Below, one piece after another: positions 50,894 through 59,139 of a stretch of 61,002 nucleotides of DNA; position 1 is the first letter of the stretch, and every line of letters begins with the position of its first letter. The notes beneath the pieces were generated by a model, which saw only the letters and a list, made by a program, of their open reading frames with translations, was not told the origin of the DNA and did not search any database. The DNA lies in NCBI GenBank assembly GCA_946415265.1, contig CAMKRV010000002.1, positions 1-61,002 of the forward strand. Direction: 5' to 3'. The stretch is from an uncultured Candidatus Saccharibacteria bacterium (GTDB taxonomy: Bacteria; Patescibacteriota; Saccharimonadia; Saccharimonadales; Saccharimonadaceae). The position numbers and the translations under genes were made by a program.

Positions 50894-51565
50894 CTATTTG
50901 CCAAATCGTCTATTGCGACTATTGTATTCATTTATAATCATTTTAATATCATTGGCTTCCATTTCTGGGAAATATTTTTCAAGGAACAAGAACTCAGCAT
51001 ACGCTGCCCGCCATAGCATAAACCCAGAAAGCCGTTCTTCCCCACTAGTACGCACCACCATATCTAAATCTGGCACTTCTGGATGATATAGATGCTTGCG
51101 GATAGTTGCCGGCGTAATCTCGCCGTCTGCTTCCACTGCGATGCTTGCTGCATCGGCAATTTCCTGCTCGCCGCCATAGTTAAAACAGAAACATACCGTA
51201 GTTCCGGTACAATCCGCGGTAATCTTCTCGGCTTTTTCGGCCAAAGAAGTTAAAGTTGGGTTGACTTTGCCACGTGTGCCAAGAATAAGGAGCTTTATAT
51301 TGTTTGCTGCCATTTTTTCGGCCATTTTTATAATCTTGGTTTCGGCCAATTTCATAATATAGTTAACTTCCGCTTCTTCCCGTCCCCAATTCTCGGTACT
51401 AAAAACGTAAAATGTTATGTATGGTATCCCGGCCATCGCCGCGGCGCCCACTAGCTCCTCAATAGTTTTGAGTCCTTTTTTGTGTCCTTCTATTTTAGGC
51501 AGGCCGTTTTCTTTCGCCCATCTGCGGTTCCCATCCGCGATAATCCCTAGATGTTGTAATTCCAT
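50894..51565 (-). CDS. uppS: Isoprenyl (undecaprenyl) diphosphate synthase
   Basis: A 223-residue cis-prenyltransferase making the lipid carrier for the cell wall. GIIADGNRRWAKENGLPKI carries the catalytic Asp. Later come YVFSTENWGREEAEV, CFNYGGEQEIADAA, DMVVRTSGEERLSGFMLWRAAYAEF and the C-terminal RNRRFG. The start at 51565 is set by GGAG 9 nt upstream; a Met five codons earlier overlaps that site. Confidence 0.95.
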   Translation of the reverse strand: MELQHLGIIADGNRRWAKENGLPKIEGHKKGLKTIEELVGAAAMAGIPYITFYVFSTENWGREEAEVNYIMKLAETKIIKMAEKMAANNIKLLILGTRGKVNPTLTSLAEKAEKITADCTGTTVCFCFNYGGEQEIADAASIAVEADGEITPATIRKHLYHPEVPDLDMVVRTSGEERLSGFMLWRAAYAEFLFLEKYFPEMEANDIKMIINEYNSRNRRFGK

Positions 51566-51597
51566 TGACAAAATCTCCAAAGTATGATATAATAAAG

Positions 51598-52143
51598 TTA
51601 TAGTTTCATTATTTCTTCAGATTTAGCCTTAAATTCGGCTTCAACCTTGTCATTAAATTCTTTGGTTAGATCGTCAATTTCCTTTTCGGCGCGTTTTTTG
51701 ATATCCTCGCTCATGTCCTCAGTATTTTTGATCGCCTTGCGAGCATCCTCGCGTGCGTTGCGGATTGCTACTTTTGCTTCTTCTACCTTGGCGGAAGCAT
51801 TTTTGACTATTTCCTTGCGACGCTCCTCGGTGAGTGCCGGGATTGGCACACGAATAATTCGGCCGTCGTCAGCTGGGTTTAATCCCAGACTCTGATCCGC
51901 CCGTATTGCAGATGCTATTGCTTGGATATTAGATGGATCAAATGGGGTAATTACAAGAAGTGTAGCATCGGCTGCCGTGATATTTGCTACTTGGTTGAGT
52001 GGCATATATTGTCCATAAACTTCCACCTTAATACCAGAGAGCATATCTGGGTGTGCGCGCCCAGTACGTACCTTTTTCATTTCGTTTTTAAAACGATCAA
52101 TCACCGCCTCCATTTTCTTGCGGTCTTCTGCTACATCAAACAT
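51598..52143 (-). CDS. frr: Ribosome recycling factor
   Basis: A 181-residue factor that splits post-termination ribosomes with EF-G. The N-terminus (MEAVIDRFKNEMKKVRTGRAHPDML) has the RTGRA motif. Domain II follows (YGQYMPLNQVANI, LLVITPFDPS), then the C-terminal helix (ALTEERRKEIVKNASAKVEEAKVAIRNAR ... ). AAGGAG precedes the start. It lies between tsf and uppS, a common order. Confidence 0.96.
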   Translation of the reverse strand: MFDVAEDRKKMEAVIDRFKNEMKKVRTGRAHPDMLSGIKVEVYGQYMPLNQVANITAADATLLVITPFDPSNIQAIASAIRADQSLGLNPADDGRIIRVPIPALTEERRKEIVKNASAKVEEAKVAIRNAREDARKAIKNTEDMSEDIKKRAEKEIDDLTKEFNDKVEAEFKAKSEEIMKL

Positions 52144-52174
52144 AATAACTCCTTATTTATATTTTCATTATATC

Positions 52175-52202
52175 AAAAATAGCCCCGCAGGGCTATTTTT
52201 TT
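52175..52202 (-). terminator. tsf terminator
   Basis: ATAGCCC/GGGCTAT stem followed by T5 on the minus strand, separating rpsB-tsf from frr. Confidence 0.75.
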
Positions 52203-52793
52203 CTACTCGGTTACACCAAGCTCAATGCGCTTGAATTGGCGTACGGTGATATTTTCACCAGTTTTAGCGATTGCTTCCTTGATAAATTGTTCCACCGTTT
52301 TAGAATCATCTAGGATATATGGTTGATTCATCAAAACCTTGTCAGAAAAAGCTTTTTTCACTTGGCCTTCCAAGATTTTCTCTTTCATATTTTCTGGGCC
52401 TTTGAAATTGGCTTCAAGTTCTTTAATCTTAGCTTCACGTACTTCGGCAGGAATATCCTCTTCAGATACGTAAAGTGGTGCCATCGAAGCTACCTGCATG
52501 GCGATTTGGTGGGCCAAAGTCTTAAATTCGTCAGTCTTGGCCACAAAAGAAGTTTCGCAGTTTACTTCTACAATAGCTCCAAGGCGGCCATCGTGAATGT
52601 AGCTATCCACCAAGCCTTCGCGAGTTTCGCGATCACCGCGTTTTTCAGCCTTGGTAAGGCCTTTTTTGCGCATCGCTTCAAGAGCTTTGTCAAAATCGCC
52701 ATCGGCTTCCACCAAGGCTTTCTTCGCATCAGTTAACCCTGCGCCAGAAAGCTCTTTTAATTTTTTAATTTGTTCAACTGAAATTTCAGCCAT
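52203..52793 (-). CDS. tsf: Elongation factor Ts
   Basis: A 196-residue guanine-nucleotide exchange factor for EF-Tu. The UBA-like start (VEQIKKLKELSGAGLTDAKKALVEADGDFDKAL) and the signature ETSFVAKTDEFKTLAHQIAMQVA are both clear. It is a short form with a single core subdomain. The segment QPYILDDSKTVEQFIKEA and the C-terminal FKRIELG are present. AAGGAGG lies upstream, and rpsB precedes it by 33 bp. Confidence 0.97.
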   Translation of the reverse strand: MAEISVEQIKKLKELSGAGLTDAKKALVEADGDFDKALEAMRKKGLTKAEKRGDRETREGLVDSYIHDGRLGAIVEVNCETSFVAKTDEFKTLAHQIAMQVASMAPLYVSEEDIPAEVREAKIKELEANFKGPENMKEKILEGQVKKAFSDKVLMNQPYILDDSKTVEQFIKEAIAKTGENITVRQFKRIELGVTE

Positions 52794-52826
52794 AGTTTTT
52801 GCCTCCTTAAATTAATTTTACGCAAG

Positions 52827-53513
52827 TTATTTTTTACCTTCTTTGATTGCTTCTACGAAATAATCAAGAATTAGCTTAGTAGCCTTGATTGCGTCGTCGT
52901 TTGCCGGGATTACGTAATCAATATTGGATGGATCCACATTGGTATCCGTGATTGCAAATACCGGAATATCTAGCACTTTAGCTTCTTTAATAGCGTTCTT
53001 ATCTTCGATCGCGTCAATTACGACTACCGCTGCTGGCTGTTCGGTCATATCCTTGATGCCGCCATAGCGTTCATTTAGTAGATCGATTTCTTCTTGAAAT
53101 CTCTGAACCTCTAGTTTAGAATAGCGGTTTTCAAGCTCACCAGAAGCCATCCGACGTTCCAAATCTTTCAATTTTTTGATTTGGCGATTTACTGTAGCTA
53201 CGTTGGTGAGTGTACCGCCGACCCAACGCACGGTTACGTATGGCATCTCTACGGATTCTGCCGCTTCTTTTACGGCATCTTTCATCTGTTTCTTGGTGCC
53301 TACAAATAATACTTTTTTGCCACTTTTAGCAATTTCGGTGATTTTTGGCAAAGCCACCTCTAGACCTTCCACGGTCTTCTCTAGGTTGATAATATGCGCA
53401 TTTTGGCGTTTAGAGTGAATATATGGCGCCATTTTAGGGTGCCAACGACTCGTTTTGTGCCCAAAATGAGCACCAGCTTCGAGTAAAGCCTTCATATCGA
53501 CATTTACTGCCAT
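52827..53513 (-). CDS. rpsB: 30S ribosomal protein S2
   Basis: A 228-residue ribosomal protein. MKALLEAGAHFGHKTSRWHPKMAPYI, LFVGTKKQMKDAVKEAA, YVTVRWVGGTLTN and PVFAITDTNVDPSNIDYVIPANDDA are diagnostic. First gene of rpsB-tsf. AAAGGA precedes the start, and an about 90-nt structured leader lies upstream. Confidence 0.98.
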   Translation of the reverse strand: MAVNVDMKALLEAGAHFGHKTSRWHPKMAPYIHSKRQNAHIINLEKTVEGLEVALPKITEIAKSGKKVLFVGTKKQMKDAVKEAAESVEMPYVTVRWVGGTLTNVATVNRQIKKLKDLERRMASGELENRYSKLEVQRFQEEIDLLNERYGGIKDMTEQPAAVVVIDAIEDKNAIKEAKVLDIPVFAITDTNVDPSNIDYVIPANDDAIKATKLILDYFVEAIKEGKK

Positions 53514-53519
53514 AATATG

Positions 53520-53625
53520 ATTTCCTTTCCTTTGACTATGGAGCTCAGGGTAATCTACCCCAGGAAACCTCCCATAATCTGTTTCGTTAAATTAATATAC
53601 CATTTCATTATATCACACCTTTACA
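53520..53625 (-). promoter_or_regulatory. rpsB promoter and structured leader
   Basis: On the minus strand TTGACT-N17-TATAAT is followed by a leader. In it TATGGGAG pairs with CTCCATA and, inside, GGGTA pairs with TACCC. This two-part stem just ahead of the ribosome binding site is a candidate site for S2 feedback control, as known for rpsB leaders in other bacteria. Confidence 0.5.
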
Positions 53626-53658
53626 AAAAAGTCAATCTCTGGTATAATCAATCTAATT

Positions 53659-54006
53659 ATGAGTAAAACAGAGTTACACCCTAAAGATTACCGCGATGTC
53701 GTCTTTTCAGACGAGGCCGCTGGCTTTTCGTTTTTAACCAAATCTACTGCGAAAAGCGAAGAAACCATCAAATGGGAAGATGGTAATGAATATCCACTAG
53801 TTAAGGTTCAGATCTCTTCTGCTTCTCACCCATTCTTTACTGGTGAAGAAAAGATTATCGATACCGAAGGTCGCGTAGACCGCTTCAAGGCTCGTGCTGC
53901 GAAGGCCGCCAAGATGAAGGAGGCTTTGGAAAACAAAGCCAAAAAGGCCGCTAAGGAAGCCGAGAAAAAGGCTAAAGCAGAAGAAAAAGCTATCACTGCT
54001 GAATAA
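53659..54006 (+). CDS. rpmE: 50S ribosomal protein L31, type B-like with Ala/Lys tail
   Basis: A 115-residue protein. [48 protein letters not shown] and [12 protein letters not shown] match type B L31, which lacks the zinc Cys residues. From about residue 78 it continues as a long Ala/Lys/Glu helix ([19 protein letters not shown]) not found in most L31 proteins. TATAAT lies about 10 nt before the ATG. Divergent from rpsB. Confidence 0.93.
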   Translation: MSKTELHPKDYRDVVFSDEAAGFSFLTKSTAKSEETIKWEDGNEYPLVKVQISSASHPFFTGEEKIIDTEGRVDRFKARAAKAAKMKEALENKAKKAAKEAEKKAKAEEKAITAE

Positions 54007-54036
54007 TTCTAACAAAAATATTCACCAGTAATCAAA

Positions 54037-54073
54037 AAACGAGTTGGATTCCACTTCCAGCTCGTTTTTTTAA
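54037..54073 (+). terminator. L31 gene terminator
   Basis: AACGAG-TTGG/CCAG-CTCGTT stem followed by T7. Confidence 0.8.
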
Positions 54074-54163
54074 GCTAAGTTTTTTGTTGGGGCTTTTTTC
54101 AAAGAAAGTTCTACATCACCAGCATGGGCGCCCTCGCAGTTATAAGCGCCCATACCCGGCTGT

Positions 54164-55093
54164 TTACCGACGTTTTTTGTTTAACCGTGATTTGTTACTT
54201 CTGCCTTTTACTATAAACACTATTCCGAGTATCGCTGCCAAAAAGAATATTATTAATCCAGTCACTAAATAATCAGTTCTTGAAATATTTAGATTGCTAA
54301 ACAATGCACCGGTATTAGGCACGGGTATCATCTCATAGTAATAATAAGTTATGTATGGCTTGTAGAGCGCTTCGCCCTCTGCGTTATAGGCTGTGATTTC
54401 GATTCTGTAGTTTCCTGTAGGTAAATTATTTTCAGCAAATGGTAATTCTACGCGCATATCAGGAGCATTCACGGTGATAGGCGAAAGTACGTTTACTAAA
54501 TTGCCATTTTCGTCATAAATGTTAATCCCAATCGTATTGATATTTTCATTTTCGGTATCGTATTGTAAATCTAAGTAAACTTTACCATCGTCAGCTTCAT
54601 TGGCTTCCCCCACTACCGGATATAATGCAAATTCTACCGTCTCAAAATCTTTTACATCGTTAAATCCAATCCCTACTATCTCTACGCGATATTCGCCATA
54701 GCCATAATCTTCGGCGAGCAGATCAAGCGGTGTAGAATATGATCCAGGAATATAGTCCACAAAGCTTTCCGGATCGTCTTTTTCTAGAAGTGGAATAATA
54801 TGCTCTACGTCGTCTTTATCGGTGTAGCGTATGGTGATGGTGAGATATTCGACGTTCTCATAATCAAAGCTCAAGTCCTGGTCTGGATAAATAAAAACAG
54901 AGCCGTTGATTGGTTTTACATTCAGAATATCCGGCACGCTTCCGACCACTCGCACGGAAATAGTATCCGTCACGGAAGTTATGCCACCCTCTGCCGATGC
55001 TTCTGGGCCCGGCAAAAAAGCTGCAAAAATTGTTGTGATGACTACTAGGACTAGCCCCAGTAAACCAAGAACTCGCTTTTTTGTTTTTTTCAT
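54164..55093 (-). CDS. Secreted surface protein with C-terminal anchor
   Basis: A 309-residue protein: signal peptide (VLGLLGLVLVVITTIFAAFL then PGPEASA), beta-rich Ig-like repeats (VRVVGSVPDILNVKPINGS; YRVEIVGIGF; YRIEITAYNAEG), the pentapeptide VPNTG, a membrane helix (YLVTGLIIFFLAAILGIVFI) and a basic tail. The end resembles a sortase sorting signal (xPxTG, hydrophobic, basic). It follows the DUF916-like gene at 55146 on the same strand after 52 bp. Adhesion or wall display is inference. Confidence 0.7.
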   Translation of the reverse strand: MKKTKKRVLGLLGLVLVVITTIFAAFLPGPEASAEGGITSVTDTISVRVVGSVPDILNVKPINGSVFIYPDQDLSFDYENVEYLTITIRYTDKDDVEHIIPLLEKDDPESFVDYIPGSYSTPLDLLAEDYGYGEYRVEIVGIGFNDVKDFETVEFALYPVVGEANEADDGKVYLDLQYDTENENINTIGINIYDENGNLVNVLSPITVNAPDMRVELPFAENNLPTGNYRIEITAYNAEGEALYKPYITYYYYEMIPVPNTGALFSNLNISRTDYLVTGLIIFFLAAILGIVFIVKGRSNKSRLNKKRR

Positions 55094-55145
55094 ACTCTAC
55101 ACTCTTTTTATTTTTGATGTTTATTTTGGTTTTGTAAAGTTGCTT

Positions 55146-56198
55146 CTAGACAGCCAATCTAGAACGGCGCTCTTTACGCTTCCTTACTGCCATTATAATC
55201 CACACAATTATAATTGTCAACAAGATTATGGTAATTACCATTATATATGGCGGGATCAAGAATACTACCATTTCTTCAGTCTTGGTCTCTTCTCCTGCCG
55301 TAACTGTCCAGGTAACTTTATATAAGCCAAAGTTTGGTGTCTCTTCCCATTCGTCAGATAGCACTAGTTCTGCATCTGGAATAATAGACATCCTGGCTTC
55401 GTTTTCTGGCGTTTCGTAGTAGGCTCCACCTAGGATTCCCTCTACTTTCAATATGCCACGCGCATTAAAATCTAGATTTCCGGTGTTTTTTACTTTTGCT
55501 GATGCATTGATATGGTCTATCACGGTATTTTTACGTACGGTTTGGCCGTTTTCTTCTGCTGTAGTTTCTTTGGTAATATTACGACTAACTTTGATGTCGG
55601 AGATTTCGGCAGAGATGATTGTTTCGCCATTTCCCCTACCATAGATTACCATACCGGGACTGGCCTCTGTTTTTATGCCACTACCACTTGCAGGGTTAGA
55701 TATCGTATGTGCGAAAAGCACTGCGTATTGCCCGCCAGCTGGGATGCTATCTGGAGTAGTGATTTTATAGGATACCTCAACTGTTTCGCCGGGTTGTGCC
55801 GTGAAAGTTGGCTTAGCTACGTAATTCCCATCCTGACCTTTTATACTGATCCACCGAGTAATTTGAGTATAGTTGTTTTCATTATTGAATCCCAAAGAAT
55901 AAGTATCATTCTCTTCCGAATAAACATAAGAGTACGGCGCCGCATATACCTCGAAATTTATGACATCGCTACCATCGTTTGTAACTTTAAGTACGTCTTC
56001 GTAGGTAGAGCTAGCATTAAGCTGAAAAATCCTGCTTACTGGCGAAATGCTAATACTAGTGCCTGGTTTCTGAGCTTCCGTCTCTTGCTCTTGATTATCT
56101 TCTGCATATGTTGAACTTGTCAACGAAAATGCTACGCCAAACAAAATCGTGAGTCCTACAAAAGCAACCGTTACGAACTTTGTAAGAATTTGTTTCAT
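55146..56198 (-). CDS. DUF916-like membrane-anchored surface protein
   Basis: A 350-residue protein: signal peptide (FVTVAFVGLTILFGVAFSL), an Ig-like N-terminal domain (ISPVSRIFQLNASSTYEDVLKV then EVYAAPYSYV), a second domain with IPAGGQYAVLFAHTISN (the DUF916 signature region), and a C-terminal membrane helix (IMVITIILLTIIIVWIIMAV) with a basic RKRKERRSR tail. In Firmicutes DUF916 proteins bind peptidoglycan next to WxL proteins; whether that holds here is unknown. Confidence 0.75.
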   Translation of the reverse strand: MKQILTKFVTVAFVGLTILFGVAFSLTSSTYAEDNQEQETEAQKPGTSISISPVSRIFQLNASSTYEDVLKVTNDGSDVINFEVYAAPYSYVYSEENDTYSLGFNNENNYTQITRWISIKGQDGNYVAKPTFTAQPGETVEVSYKITTPDSIPAGGQYAVLFAHTISNPASGSGIKTEASPGMVIYGRGNGETIISAEISDIKVSRNITKETTAEENGQTVRKNTVIDHINASAKVKNTGNLDFNARGILKVEGILGGAYYETPENEARMSIIPDAELVLSDEWEETPNFGLYKVTWTVTAGEETKTEEMVVFLIPPYIMVITIILLTIIIVWIIMAVRKRKERRSRLAV

Positions 56199-56303
56199 TT
56201 ACCTCCTTTGTTTAATATGATTATAGCACGAGCATTGCAGATTTGATGAAAAATAGTAAAAACGAATAGAAATATGTTATAATATAAGAGTACATTTATA
56301 GTT

Positions 56304-56394
56304 GCGCGCGTGGTGGAATTGGTAGACACGCTACCTTGAGGTGGTAGTGGCTATATTTACGGCTGTGCTGGTTCGAGTCCAGTCGCGCGCACCA
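56304..56394 (+). tRNA. tRNA-Leu (anticodon GAG)
   Basis: A 91-nt class II tRNA: acceptor GCGCGCG with CGCGCGC, D-arm GGTGGAATTGGTAGACACG, anticodon stem CTACC/GGTAG around TTGAGGT (anticodon GAG), a long variable arm, T-arm GGTTCGAGTCC and encoded CCA. Its last 18 bases are repeated at 59253-59270. Confidence 0.95.
56377..56394. repeat. Putative attachment site in tRNA-Leu 3' end
   Basis: GTCCAGTCGCGCGCACCA, identical to 59253-59270. The 3' ends of tRNA genes are classic integration sites. Confidence 0.6.
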
Positions 56395-56408
56395 AGCATA
56401 AGTACAAT

Positions 56409-56437
56409 AAAAGCCCTTGAGGGCTCTTATTTTTTTA
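56409..56437 (+). terminator. tRNA-Leu terminator
   Basis: AAGCCCT/AGGGCT stem then a run of T; it can also serve the convergent ClbS/DfsB gene. Confidence 0.75.
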
Positions 56438-56974
56438 CGAACAGTTTTTCTTATGCGCTTTGAGTTTCTTCATTGCCCAGTCGTAGTGAGAAGATAGACA
56501 GCTAACGAAATATGAGCCAAGCACGGAACCACCAGCCCAAGGGTACATGCCTTTAGTGAATAATTGCTCTTCGCTCAGGCTTTCGGCTAGTTTCATGACG
56601 TCTTTATGTGATTTCTCAAACATTTTTCTAGCATCTTCCAGTGAAGTCTTTTGGTGTTTCTCCCAGTATTCAACATTCATATCGCCATAGGTCTTCCAAG
56701 TGTATGGTTCTGGCAAGAATGGTGCGTTACCGCCTTTATTCAGATTAGTGTCGACAAATTCTAGTAGCATTCGGTGCCATTCATATAGATGTACCCAAAT
56801 ATCGCGTAGATTCTTGTCGCGCCCCCAGTGGCGCTCTTTCTTTGATGGATCACCGGAAAAATCAAAGTCAGTAGCCATTTCTTTTTCGCTCATTCCATCA
56901 GCCATTTCAATTAGCTTAGCGTAGTATTCCTCGCCAGCCCTAATCAAGTCTTGTTTGTTGCGTGGTCTAGGCAT
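56435..56974 (-). CDS. ClbS/DfsB family four-helix protein
   Basis: A 179-residue DinB-like four-helix-bundle protein. MPRPRNKQDLIRAGEEYYAKLIEMADGM is the family's typical start, followed by RDKNLRDIWVHLYEWHRMLLEF, PYTWKTYGDMNVEYWEKHQ and the end GGSVLGSYFVSCLSSHYDWAM. ClbS hydrolyses the cyclopropane warhead of colibactin in its host; the substrate here is unknown. It is the first gene inside the tRNA-bounded island. Confidence 0.85.
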   Translation of the reverse strand: MPRPRNKQDLIRAGEEYYAKLIEMADGMSEKEMATDFDFSGDPSKKERHWGRDKNLRDIWVHLYEWHRMLLEFVDTNLNKGGNAPFLPEPYTWKTYGDMNVEYWEKHQKTSLEDARKMFEKSHKDVMKLAESLSEEQLFTKGMYPWAGGSVLGSYFVSCLSSHYDWAMKKLKAHKKNCS

Positions 56975-57009
56975 AAAAAATCCTTGTTTACTACTTTAAT
57001 TATATCATT

Positions 57010-57181
57010 TTAAGTCGATTGCTTTTCAGGGTTGAACTCACGTAGCTGTTGTCGGATATCTTCTTTATAGATAGTTAAAGCCTGCTTAATTTGCCCCAGC
57101 CAGATGTACTTTTTGTAGCTATACTGTCTCTAGTAGATCAGCCTTTATCATGGTTGCAACTTCTTTCACTAGTGCGTACCA
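57010..57181 (-). pseudogene. Remnant of an unidentified gene's 3' end
   Basis: On the minus strand WYALVKEVATMIKADLLE runs into a stop, while a frame shifted by one base continues SYKKYIWLGQIKQALTIYKE and FNPEKQST to a stop. No start or ribosome binding site exists. A closely similar fragment (VKEVATIIKADL) lies at 59033-59095. The parent gene is not recognised. Confidence 0.5.
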
Positions 57182-57234
57182 AATATATTTATTTGTAGCC
57201 AGAAACGGAAACCCTTTCCGGCCGGGCATACCAA

Positions 57235-57268
57235 GAAAAAATATGCCCCTTAGGGCTATATTTTTATT
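57235..57268 (-). terminator. ABC operon terminator
   Basis: ATATAGCCC/GGGGCATAT hairpin followed by a T6 run on the minus strand, 16 bp after the permease stop. Confidence 0.75.
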
Positions 57269-57283
57269 CATCACACCTCAAAA

Positions 57284-58015
57284 TTATTTATTATCACTAA
57301 TCATTCTCTTTTTAAATACAATAATTGACAATAATATAATTGCTATAAAATAAATTAAAAATACTACTATATCGGCAGGCGTTAAATTACTAAAATCGTT
57401 ATGCAATGTGCCTTGTATGATATTTAAGCATGCTTCAAATGGCAATATTTCACATATAATTTCGAAAACGCCACCGATTGAATCTTTAGGAAAATACATA
57501 CCACTTGTAAAACATACTAATTGAACAACTATGCTTCCTAGACCGCCAGTTCCCTTTTCACTAACTAGACTTCCGATGAGTATTCCTAACGATATAAAGA
57601 ATATAGAAATAACCATAGATACTAATATAGTCAGTATTATGCTTACACTAAATTCTAGCCCCATGATAACAGCGACTAAGAAGAACAATACATTTTGGAT
57701 TAATACTATTGGCAATAGTGATAATATATACCCTAAAATATAATCACTTGGTTTCATCGGTGATGTTCCAAGTCTAATTAGAAATGATGAAGTTCTATCC
57801 TTTGCAACTAATGTTGCAGTAAACAATGTAATAAATGAAAAGCCAAATAGAATTATTGATGGAGTAAAGTTTTCTAACTTGTAATTATCTGCTGGAATAT
57901 CAAATTGTTGAAAAATAAATAATAAGAATAATGGTAAAACAATTTCAAATACTAGGCTTAAAGGATCTCTAATTAATTCCTTAAAGTTTCTCTTTGCAAA
58001 ATTTATCATTCTCAT
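57284..58015 (-). CDS. ABC-2 type transporter permease
   Basis: A 243-residue membrane protein: FAKRNFKELIRDPLSLVFEIVLPLFLLF at the start, six hydrophobic helices and the ABC-2 signature region (GTSPMKPSDYILGYILSLLPIVLIQ, CFTSGMYFPKDSIGGVFEIICEILPFEAC). It overlaps the ATPase gene by one base (TAATG) and has AGGTG upstream. Strongly AT-rich codon use compared with its neighbours suggests transfer from another lineage. The exported substrate is unknown. Confidence 0.92.
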   Translation of the reverse strand: MRMINFAKRNFKELIRDPLSLVFEIVLPLFLLFIFQQFDIPADNYKLENFTPSIILFGFSFITLFTATLVAKDRTSSFLIRLGTSPMKPSDYILGYILSLLPIVLIQNVLFFLVAVIMGLEFSVSIILTILVSMVISIFFISLGILIGSLVSEKGTGGLGSIVVQLVCFTSGMYFPKDSIGGVFEIICEILPFEACLNIIQGTLHNDFSNLTPADIVVFLIYFIAIILLSIIVFKKRMISDNK

Positions 58016-58737
58016 TATCGTTCACCTCCAGTTGCAATTGATACAAAAGCATCTTCAAAGTTTTTAGTTTTAGTCTTTTTAATTAATTCTTTTGATGTGC
58101 CAATATCGACAAGACTACCATTTGCCATTACGCCAATTCTATCTGATAAGCTTTCGGCTTCTTCCATATAATGAGTTGTTAAAATAATAGTAATTTTACC
58201 TTTTAATCCTTCAATTACTTTCCATAATTCTTTTCTCGCAATAACATCTAATCCTAAGGTTGGCTCATCTAAGAATAATATTTTTGGATCATTTATTAAA
58301 CTAATAGCAATAGATACTTTTCTTTGCCAACCACCTGATAAAGTTTTTGCTCTTTTAGTTAATACTTCACCAAGTTTAAACTCTTTAATCAATTCATTTA
58401 TTTTACTATCTTTATCTTTTATCTGATAAACTCCTGCCATAAACTCTAAATTTTCTTTAACTGTTAGATTTGGGGCAATAGCAGTTTCTTGGGGTGATAC
58501 ATTTAAGATTTCTTTTATTTTGAATATGTCCTTTTTCATATTCATGTTTTCTATCATGATATCACCTGAAGTCGGAAGAATTAGTCCTGATAACATTTTA
58601 ATGGTAGTTGTTTTACCAGCACCATTTACTCCTAAAAGCGCAAATAATTCACCTTGTTTAATTTTCAAATCTATTTCATTCACTGCAACTTTATCTTTAA
58701 ATTTTTTTGTTAGTTTTTTTGTTTCTATTGCAGCCAT
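58015..58737 (-). CDS. ABC transporter ATP-binding protein
   Basis: A 240-residue ATPase of the drug/lipid exporter (CcmA/DrrA-like) type. Walker A LLGVNGAGKTTTIKML, Q-loop VSPQETAIAPNLTV, signature TLSGGWQRKVSIA (LSGGxQ), Walker B ILFLDEPTLGLD and the H-loop TTHYMEEAE. It partners the permease downstream and overlaps the AbrB gene by one base (TAATG). Codons are AT-rich. Confidence 0.96.
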   Translation of the reverse strand: MAAIETKKLTKKFKDKVAVNEIDLKIKQGELFALLGVNGAGKTTTIKMLSGLILPTSGDIMIENMNMKKDIFKIKEILNVSPQETAIAPNLTVKENLEFMAGVYQIKDKDSKINELIKEFKLGEVLTKRAKTLSGGWQRKVSIAISLINDPKILFLDEPTLGLDVIARKELWKVIEGLKGKITIILTTHYMEEAESLSDRIGVMANGSLVDIGTSKELIKKTKTKNFEDAFVSIATGGER

Positions 58738-58940
58738 TATTTTTTACCTCTCTTTGAAAACACTTTATCAGACAAATCCTCAACTGCGTCCGCTTTTAAT
58801 AAAGCTATCCCTTTTTGTTTATCACAAAGCACGATGACAGAATCACCTGGTTTAATATCAAACATATCTCTTGCTTCTTTTGGTATTACTATTTGTCCCT
58901 TTTCGCCAACTTTAGCAATGCCTACAAACTTATCTTTCAT
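58737..58940 (-). CDS. AbrB/SpoVT-type transcription regulator
   Basis: A 67-residue swapped-hairpin DNA-binding protein: GIAKVGEKGQIVIPKEARDMFDIKPGDSVIVL is the classic AbrB domain. First gene of a three-gene operon with the ABC exporter; AAGGAGA lies upstream. An inverted repeat in its own promoter suggests autoregulation. Confidence 0.93.
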   Translation of the reverse strand: MKDKFVGIAKVGEKGQIVIPKEARDMFDIKPGDSVIVLCDKQKGIALLKADAVEDLSDKVFSKRGKK

Positions 58941-58950
58941 ATGTTTCTCC

Positions 58951-58985
58951 TTTTAGTATAACAAGTTATACTTTTCATACTATAT
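58951..58985 (-). promoter_or_regulatory. AbrB operon promoter with operator-like palindrome
   Basis: On the minus strand a TATAATATAG -10 region is followed by GTATAAC-TT-GTTATAC, an inverted repeat between the promoter and the ribosome binding site. This is where a self-repressing AbrB protein would be expected to bind. Confidence 0.55.
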
Positions 58986-59032
58986 TATATTCCTATCAAT
59001 CTTAAAAGTCAACTTACGGAAAGTTTGGAAAA

Positions 59033-59095
59033 TTATTTCCTACGAGCTAAATCAGCCTTTATTATGGTTGCAACTTCTTTCACTATGGTGCACCA
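59033..59095 (-). pseudogene. Second remnant with VKEVATIIKADL
   Basis: On the minus strand WCTIVKEVATIIKADLARRK then stop. It shares about 45 bp of near-identical sequence with 57137-57181, so the two copies form direct repeats around the ABC-AbrB operon. No start is present. Confidence 0.45.
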
Positions 59096-59139
59096 CGAAA
59101 ATAAAAGAGCCCCGTAGGGGTTATTTTATTTTCGTGCTA
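59094..59139. terminator. Long bidirectional hairpin
   Basis: CACGAAAATAAAA ... CCCC-GTA-GGGG ... TTTTATTTTCGTG, a stem of about 17 bp with T-rich flanks on both strands. Confidence 0.65.

Noticed and set aside
51571-51597. Plus-strand TTGACA ... TATAAT within the frr-uppS interval
   Set aside because: The TTGACA overlaps the uppS start region, and the TATGATATAATA string is near-palindromic and reads equally as the minus-strand -10 of uppS; no plus-strand gene follows.
54120-54157. Hairpin ATGGGCGC/GCGCCCAT downstream of the L31 terminator
   Set aside because: Too short and without T-run or relation to the palindromic family; left unassigned.
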